Assembly: GCA_945872805.1 (NCBI GenBank)
Contig: CAMCBE010000035.1
Location: 1 to 10,642, forward strand
Direction of reading: 5' to 3'
DNA from: Chitinophaga pinensis
GTDB taxonomy: Bacteria > Bacteroidota > Bacteroidia > Chitinophagales > Chitinophagaceae
Length of the DNA: 10,642 bases
Under the pieces are notes generated by a model. It saw only the letters and a program-made list of their open reading frames with translations, was not told where the DNA came from and searched no databases. Position numbers and translations under genes: made by a program. Of this stretch, positions 7,637 to 10,642 are shown one piece after another; the first letter of the stretch is position 1; each line of letters opens with the position of its first letter.

Positions 7637-7681
7637 CAAATAAACTGCTTTAAGTTTCAGAATGTGGAAAGAAATTATTGT

Positions 7682-8278
7682 TTAATGGAGCTTAGCGCCA
7701 ATCAGACGGATAAATTCACTTCTTGATTCATTTTTTTGAAATTCACCACAAAACGCCGAGGTTGTCGTAACAGAATTCTGCTTTTGAACACCCCTCATCA
7801 TCATGCATAAATGAGATGCTTCAATAACTACCGCAACACCAAGTGGATTCAATGTTTCTTGAATAGCATTAAGAATTTCGGTAGTAAGCCTTTCTTGCAC
7901 CTGTAACCTTCTACTGTAAGTATCTACTACCCTAGCAATCTTACTTAGGCCTGTTATCCACCCGTTAGGGATATAGGCCACATGTGCCTTTCCGAAGAAT
8001 GGCAACACATGATGTTCACATAAGCTATACAGTTCGATATCTTTTACGATGATCATCTCACTTACGTTCTCATGAAATTTGGCAGAATTTAGAATCTCTT
8101 TAGGGTCAATTTGATAGCCTTGTGTGAGAAACTGCATAGATTTAGCCATTCGTTCAGGAGTCTTCAACAGCCCTTCACGTTGTTCATTTTCTCCCAATAA
8201 TTTAATGGATTCCCTGTAATGCTCAATTAAACCAGTAGTTATATGTTCATCGAAATGTTCAACCTTCTTGTATGCCAT
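7682..8278 (-). CDS. folE: GTP cyclohydrolase I (FolE)
   Basis: A 198-residue cytoplasmic zinc enzyme, a homodecamer in known members, that converts GTP to 7,8-dihydroneopterin triphosphate and formate. This is the entry point for folate, queuosine and tetrahydrobiopterin. The zinc ligands are all present: Cys87 and His90 in SLCEHHVLPF, and Cys158 in HLCMMMRGV. Other family marks are KTPERMAKS (39-47), GLSKIARVVDTYSRRLQVQERLT in pieces (110-132) and the terminal GEF...SRSEFIRLI. It therefore belongs to the canonical zinc-dependent type IA, not the FolE2 type. It starts 9 nt after the stop of the upstream QueD/PTPS gene, so they form one operon in which FolE makes that enzyme's substrate. Confidence 0.97.
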   Translation of the reverse strand: MAYKKVEHFDEHITTGLIEHYRESIKLLGENEQREGLLKTPERMAKSMQFLTQGYQIDPKEILNSAKFHENVSEMIIVKDIELYSLCEHHVLPFFGKAHVAYIPNGWITGLSKIARVVDTYSRRLQVQERLTTEILNAIQETLNPLGVAVVIEASHLCMMMRGVQKQNSVTTTSAFCGEFQKNESRSEFIRLIGAKLH

Positions 8279-8287
8279 AATTATATT

Positions 8288-8704
8288 TTAAGAAACCGGA
8301 AATTCAACAAAATTTCGTGGTGTTTCATATAAACGTATCTGAAGTGACAAATGTTCACTGATTGATGGACGAAGGAGATTATAAATCACAATAACAATAT
8401 TTTCAGCGGTAGGATTAAGCCCCTTGAACTCTACCACATCCTCATTCAAGTTACGGTGATCAAATCGATTCAATACCTTTTCATTAATGATGTCAGAAAG
8501 CACTTTCATATCAATTACATACCCTGTATCCCGATCAATCGCTCCGGTTACCTTAACAATCAAGTCATAATTATGCCCATGATAATGAGGCAAATTACAC
8601 TTACCGAAAATACGCTGATTTTCAGCGTCAGACCAAGCTGGGTTGTGAAGTCGATGTGCCGCATTAAAATGTTCTTCACGAAAAACGGATACAAGTTGAT
8701 TCAT
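8288..8704 (-). CDS. 6-carboxy-/6-pyruvoyl-tetrahydropterin synthase family protein (QueD/PTPS), copy 1
   Basis: A 138-residue member of the QueD/PTPS family, which acts on dihydroneopterin triphosphate. Zinc ligands His17 (FNAAH), His42 and His44 (HGHNY), the catalytic Cys36 and the Asp82-His83 pair (DHRNLN) are present, as is the pterin-anchoring Glu127 (YETPR). The spacing Cys36-X5-HGHNY, together with WSDAEN and FGKCN, resembles animal-type PTPS of tetrahydrobiopterin synthesis; classical QueD usually has CX3HGH. Hence the product could be 6-pyruvoyl- or 6-carboxy-tetrahydropterin, and I do not assign a symbol. It sits between its paralog (57 nt upstream) and folE (9 nt downstream), so its substrate is made next door. 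Length is normal and no key residue is missing. Confidence 0.9.
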   Translation of the reverse strand: MNQLVSVFREEHFNAAHRLHNPAWSDAENQRIFGKCNLPHYHGHNYDLIVKVTGAIDRDTGYVIDMKVLSDIINEKVLNRFDHRNLNEDVVEFKGLNPTAENIVIVIYNLLRPSISEHLSLQIRLYETPRNFVEFPVS

Positions 8705-8761
8705 CTAAATAAAATTTATAAAAAAGAAAATGTTGATTAAAAACAAACGGCCTCGTGAAAT

Positions 8762-9178
8762 CTACTCCCCAAAATACTCCACAAAAATTCTAGGGGTTTC
8801 TACCAACTTGAGTCCATGCAATTTAACTCCTTCAGGCATATGGGGTTCAAGCTTAAGCCAGATTTCGTAGATAAGATTTTCAATAGAGCACATTTTGCCT
8901 TGCATAAAAGGAACATCTACGTTGAGGTTACGATGATCTAGTATGTCAATGACATAGGTATTAATAATCTTACTGAGCATCTTTGCGTCAAAAATAAAAC
9001 CAGTTTCTGGAGAAGGGCTCCCTTTGACTGTAACGAACAATTCAAAATTATGCCCATGCCAATTTTCATTCGCACACTTGCCAAAAACTTCATCATTTTT
9101 CTCCTTACTCCAAGCTGGATTATACAACTTGTGCGCAGCATTAAAATGTTCCCTTCTTGTAAGATAAAGTATTGGCAT
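8762..9178 (-). CDS. 6-carboxy-/6-pyruvoyl-tetrahydropterin synthase family protein (QueD/PTPS), copy 2
   Basis: A second 138-residue member of the same family, clearly homologous along its whole length to copy 1 (shared HFNAAH, NPAWS, FGKC, HGHN, DHRNLN, ETPR, FVE) but well diverged. Zinc ligands are His16, His41 and His43; the catalytic Cys35, Asp81-His82 and Glu127 are intact. The spacing is again CX5HGHN, here CANENWHGHNF. It is the first gene of the pterin operon (copy 2, copy 1, folE). Differences concentrate between Cys and HGH and around residues 91-120, so the copies may have different products or partners. Two -7 boxes and a small GC hairpin lie upstream. Whether this copy or copy 1 supplies QueE cannot be decided from sequence alone. 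Confidence 0.9.
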   Translation of the reverse strand: MPILYLTRREHFNAAHKLYNPAWSKEKNDEVFGKCANENWHGHNFELFVTVKGSPSPETGFIFDAKMLSKIINTYVIDILDHRNLNVDVPFMQGKMCSIENLIYEIWLKLEPHMPEGVKLHGLKLVETPRIFVEYFGE

Positions 9179-9181
9179 ATT

Positions 9182-9196
9182 CTCCCGTTTGGGGAG
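9182..9196 (-). promoter_or_regulatory. GC-rich hairpin directly before the copy-2 start codon
   Basis: The minus strand reads CTCCC-caaac-GGGAG, a 5-bp stem in an otherwise AT-rich leader, ending three bases before the ATG at 9178. It lies between the nearer -7 box and the start, so it would be in the mRNA and would cover the ribosome landing site. It may modulate translation; it is too small to call a riboswitch. Confidence 0.3.
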
Positions 9197-9197
9197 G

Positions 9198-9219
9198 CAA
9201 AGTTAAGCATACAAAGGTA
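9198..9219 (-). promoter_or_regulatory. Two -7 boxes for the pterin operon
   Basis: On the minus strand, TACCTTTG (9212-9219) and TAACTTTG (9198-9205) both match TAnnTTTG exactly, 6 bases apart. The nearer one ends 19 bases before the ATG at 9178. Neither has a clear TTG at the -33 spacing. The divergent mqnB gene starts at 9324, so this 145-base spacer must hold promoters for both directions; for mqnB I find only a poor box around 9313-9319. Confidence 0.4.
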
Positions 9220-9323
9220 ATTTTAGGCCTAGATTTTAGCACAGCCCCTTTTAAGGCTGAATACTAAAAAATACGATAAAATTGATTTTTCCACAATAGT
9301 CATTAAATGCTGAACTTTACGTC

Positions 9324-9983
9324 ATGAAAGTCATTCTAACAGCTGCCACAGAATTAGAGCTTCATTCATTCCGGACCTTATCAAACGTGCTAAGCGACTT
9401 GATACTTGACTATTGGGTTACAGGCGTTGGGCCAATTGCGACCACTCAATTTTTAGAAAAAAATATTACAGCACAGAGTCCGGATCTTATAATACAAATA
9501 GGAATAGCTGGCGCGATCAATGATCAAATCGTCATAGGAAGTTCAGTTGCCGTTAAAGAGGAAATGATTTCAGATATGGGAGTTTGGGAAGCTGATGACT
9601 ATAAAGACATTTTCGATTTGGGATTTGCAGATCGAAATACATTCCCATACCAACATGGTATGTTGGTAAATCCACACCAACAATTACTTAGCCTATCAAA
9701 ACTTCCTTTAGTGAAAAGTTTTGGGGTAAATGAAATCTCCACATCCCCTGAAAAAATATCACTGCTTAAACATCATTTCAGCGTAGACATTGAATCTATG
9801 GAAGGAAATGCATTCCACTATGTTTGCTTGATGAACAACATTCCATTTATTCAACTAAGAGGTATCTCAAATTATGTAGGCGATCGAGATAAAAGTAGAT
9901 GGAAAATAAAAGAATCACTTCAAACTACCTTTGAAGCGTGTAGGATTATGCTAAATCAACTTAAAGAAGATAGTAGTAAATGA
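9324..9983 (+). CDS. mqnB: Futalosine hydrolase (MqnB)
   Basis: A 219-residue cytoplasmic nucleoside-phosphorylase-fold enzyme that hydrolyses futalosine to dehypoxanthine futalosine and hypoxanthine in the futalosine pathway of menaquinone synthesis. The fold's glycine-rich elements are visible (VTGVGPIATT at 32-41, QIGIAGAI at 58-65), with the substrate-binding SMEGNAFHYVC at 158-168 and ISNYVGDRD at 181-189. The last has Asn where MTA/SAH nucleosidases have SD, which points to MqnB rather than to MtnN. It overlaps the next gene by 4 nt (ATGA), and that gene is mqnD, which fixes the pathway. It could also accept aminodeoxyfutalosine; sequence does not tell. Confidence 0.92.
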   Translation: MKVILTAATELELHSFRTLSNVLSDLILDYWVTGVGPIATTQFLEKNITAQSPDLIIQIGIAGAINDQIVIGSSVAVKEEMISDMGVWEADDYKDIFDLGFADRNTFPYQHGMLVNPHQQLLSLSKLPLVKSFGVNEISTSPEKISLLKHHFSVDIESMEGNAFHYVCLMNNIPFIQLRGISNYVGDRDKSRWKIKESLQTTFEACRIMLNQLKEDSSK

Positions 9984-10642
9984 ATCTGACCCTGGCCATA
10001 TCTCCTTGTCCAAATGATACCTTCATTTTTGATGCGATGATTCATCAAAAAATCGATACTGAAGGATTGACATTTACCTACATATTGGAGGATGTGGAAA
10101 CATTAAATAAAATGGCAAGAGAGTCAACCTCTGATATCACTAAAGTTAGTTACGGTGCAGTCTCAAGCCTTATAAATAATTATATGATTCTTGATGCGGG
10201 CGGTGCCCTTGGCAAAGGAGTTGGCCCACTACTGATTTCAAAAACAAAACCTTCTGAAATTCCGGTAGACATAGTGAGCACTACAATAGCATTGCCTGGA
10301 ATTAATACAACAGCTCACCTTCTTTTCAACCTTGCCTTCCCAGGAGCACAGCATAAATTTTTTATGCCCTTTGATCATATTGAAGATGCTGTGTTGAATG
10401 AAGAAGTTGATCTCGGTGTAATCATCCATGAAAATAGATTCACTTATGCCGCTAAAGGACTTTACAAGATAGCAGACCTAGGTGATGTTTGGGAGAAGAA
10501 TACCGGACTGCCCATTCCACTAGGGGGCATTATGGCCAGAAGAAGTTTTGACCAAACATTACGTCAAAAGATTAACCGCGTTATACAAAGAAGTACAGAA
10601 TTCGCATTTGAACAAATCGAAGATCTTCCTCCATTTGTCAAG
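9980..10642 (+). CDS. mqnD: 1,4-dihydroxy-6-naphthoate synthase (MqnD), 3'-truncated
   Basis: The frame opens at the ATG inside the mqnB stop overlap and runs 221 residues to the window edge without a stop, so the C-terminal part (some tens of residues) is missing. MqnD converts cyclic dehypoxanthine futalosine to 1,4-dihydroxy-6-naphthoate, the last headgroup step specific to the futalosine route. It has the periplasmic-binding-protein-like fold but no signal peptide. Visible marks are SPCPNDTF (8-15), ITKVSYGA (53-60), GGALGKGVGPLL (74-85), the conserved HENRFTY with catalytic-candidate His150, and WEKNTGLPIPLGGI (171-184). The pairing with mqnB is common in this phylum and implies one transcript. 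Confidence 0.95.
   Translation, partial: MNLTLAISPCPNDTFIFDAMIHQKIDTEGLTFTYILEDVETLNKMARESTSDITKVSYGAVSSLINNYMILDAGGALGKGVGPLLISKTKPSEIPVDIVSTTIALPGINTTAHLLFNLAFPGAQHKFFMPFDHIEDAVLNEEVDLGVIIHENRFTYAAKGLYKIADLGDVWEKNTGLPIPLGGIMARRSFDQTLRQKINRVIQRSTEFAFEQIEDLPPFVK

Noticed and set aside
8762..9178. QueD/PTPS copy 2 as a decaying duplicate
   Set aside because: Length, zinc ligands, Cys35, the Asp-His pair and Glu127 are all intact, so it looks functional.
8938..9210. Open frame of 90 codons overlapping QueD/PTPS copy 2 in another frame on the same strand
   Set aside because: The overlapped gene has every catalytic residue of its family; the alternative translation shows no recognisable motif.
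9241..9260. Inverted repeat CAGCC...GGCTG as a terminator in the divergent spacer
   Set aside because: No gene ends here, since both neighbours start away from it; the stem is 5 bp with an 8-base loop and no adjacent T-tract.
9179..9323. preQ1 or tetrahydrofolate riboswitch upstream of the pterin operon
   Set aside because: I found no preQ1-type hairpin with an A-rich tail and no larger conserved fold; only a 5-bp stem is present.
1..10642. Mobile element, phage defence island, CRISPR array or tRNA
   Set aside because: No transposase, integrase, long terminal repeats, regularly spaced repeats or cloverleaf sequence was seen; nearly every base is in a recognisable gene or a short spacer.

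Overview
This window looks like a piece of a Bacteroidota chromosome. The genome is AT-rich, Shine-Dalgarno sequences are not evident, and several starts are preceded by the phylum's -7 promoter box (TAnnTTTG). The gene content fits: a PorE-like TPR/propeller/OmpA envelope protein, a PorV/FadL-like barrel paired with a helix-hairpin-helix barrel protein, a DUF3467 protein, and the futalosine route to menaquinone. I cannot place it below phylum. It is gene-dense with no spacer over 300 bases. I see no mobile element, CRISPR array, tRNA or rRNA.

Layout. (1) 1-1663, minus: 3'-truncated PorE-like protein with TPRs, a five-bladed propeller, a carboxypeptidase-regulatory-like domain and the start of an OmpA C-terminal domain. 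(2) 1744-3237, minus: folD then queE, 3 nt apart, with a well-formed promoter in front of folD. (3) 3323-6521, plus: a barrel gene overlapping a 678-residue HhH-barrel gene by 11 nt, then a DUF3467 gene with its own -7 box. (4) 6625-9178, minus: two tandem QueD/PTPS paralogs, folE, and after 166 nt fabD. (5) 9324-10642, plus: mqnB and mqnD overlapping by 4 nt; mqnD runs off the window.

How the genes work together. FolE makes dihydroneopterin triphosphate from GTP. A QueD/PTPS enzyme converts it to 6-carboxy- or 6-pyruvoyl-tetrahydropterin. QueE turns the carboxy product into 7-carboxy-7-deazaguanine, the queuosine precursor, and FolD serves the folate one-carbon pool. The window thus holds three consecutive GTP-to-deazaguanine steps in two transcription units about 4 kb apart. 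Both paralogs carry the CX5HGHN spacing I associate with tetrahydrobiopterin-type PTPS rather than the CX3HGH of classical QueD, so which one feeds QueE is open.

Most of the window is conserved housekeeping content. The least explained part is the barrel/HhH-barrel pair at 3323-6155: an exported protein joining a ComEA-like helix-hairpin-helix segment to a predicted outer-membrane barrel, apparently co-translated with a smaller barrel. Its function is not visible from sequence.
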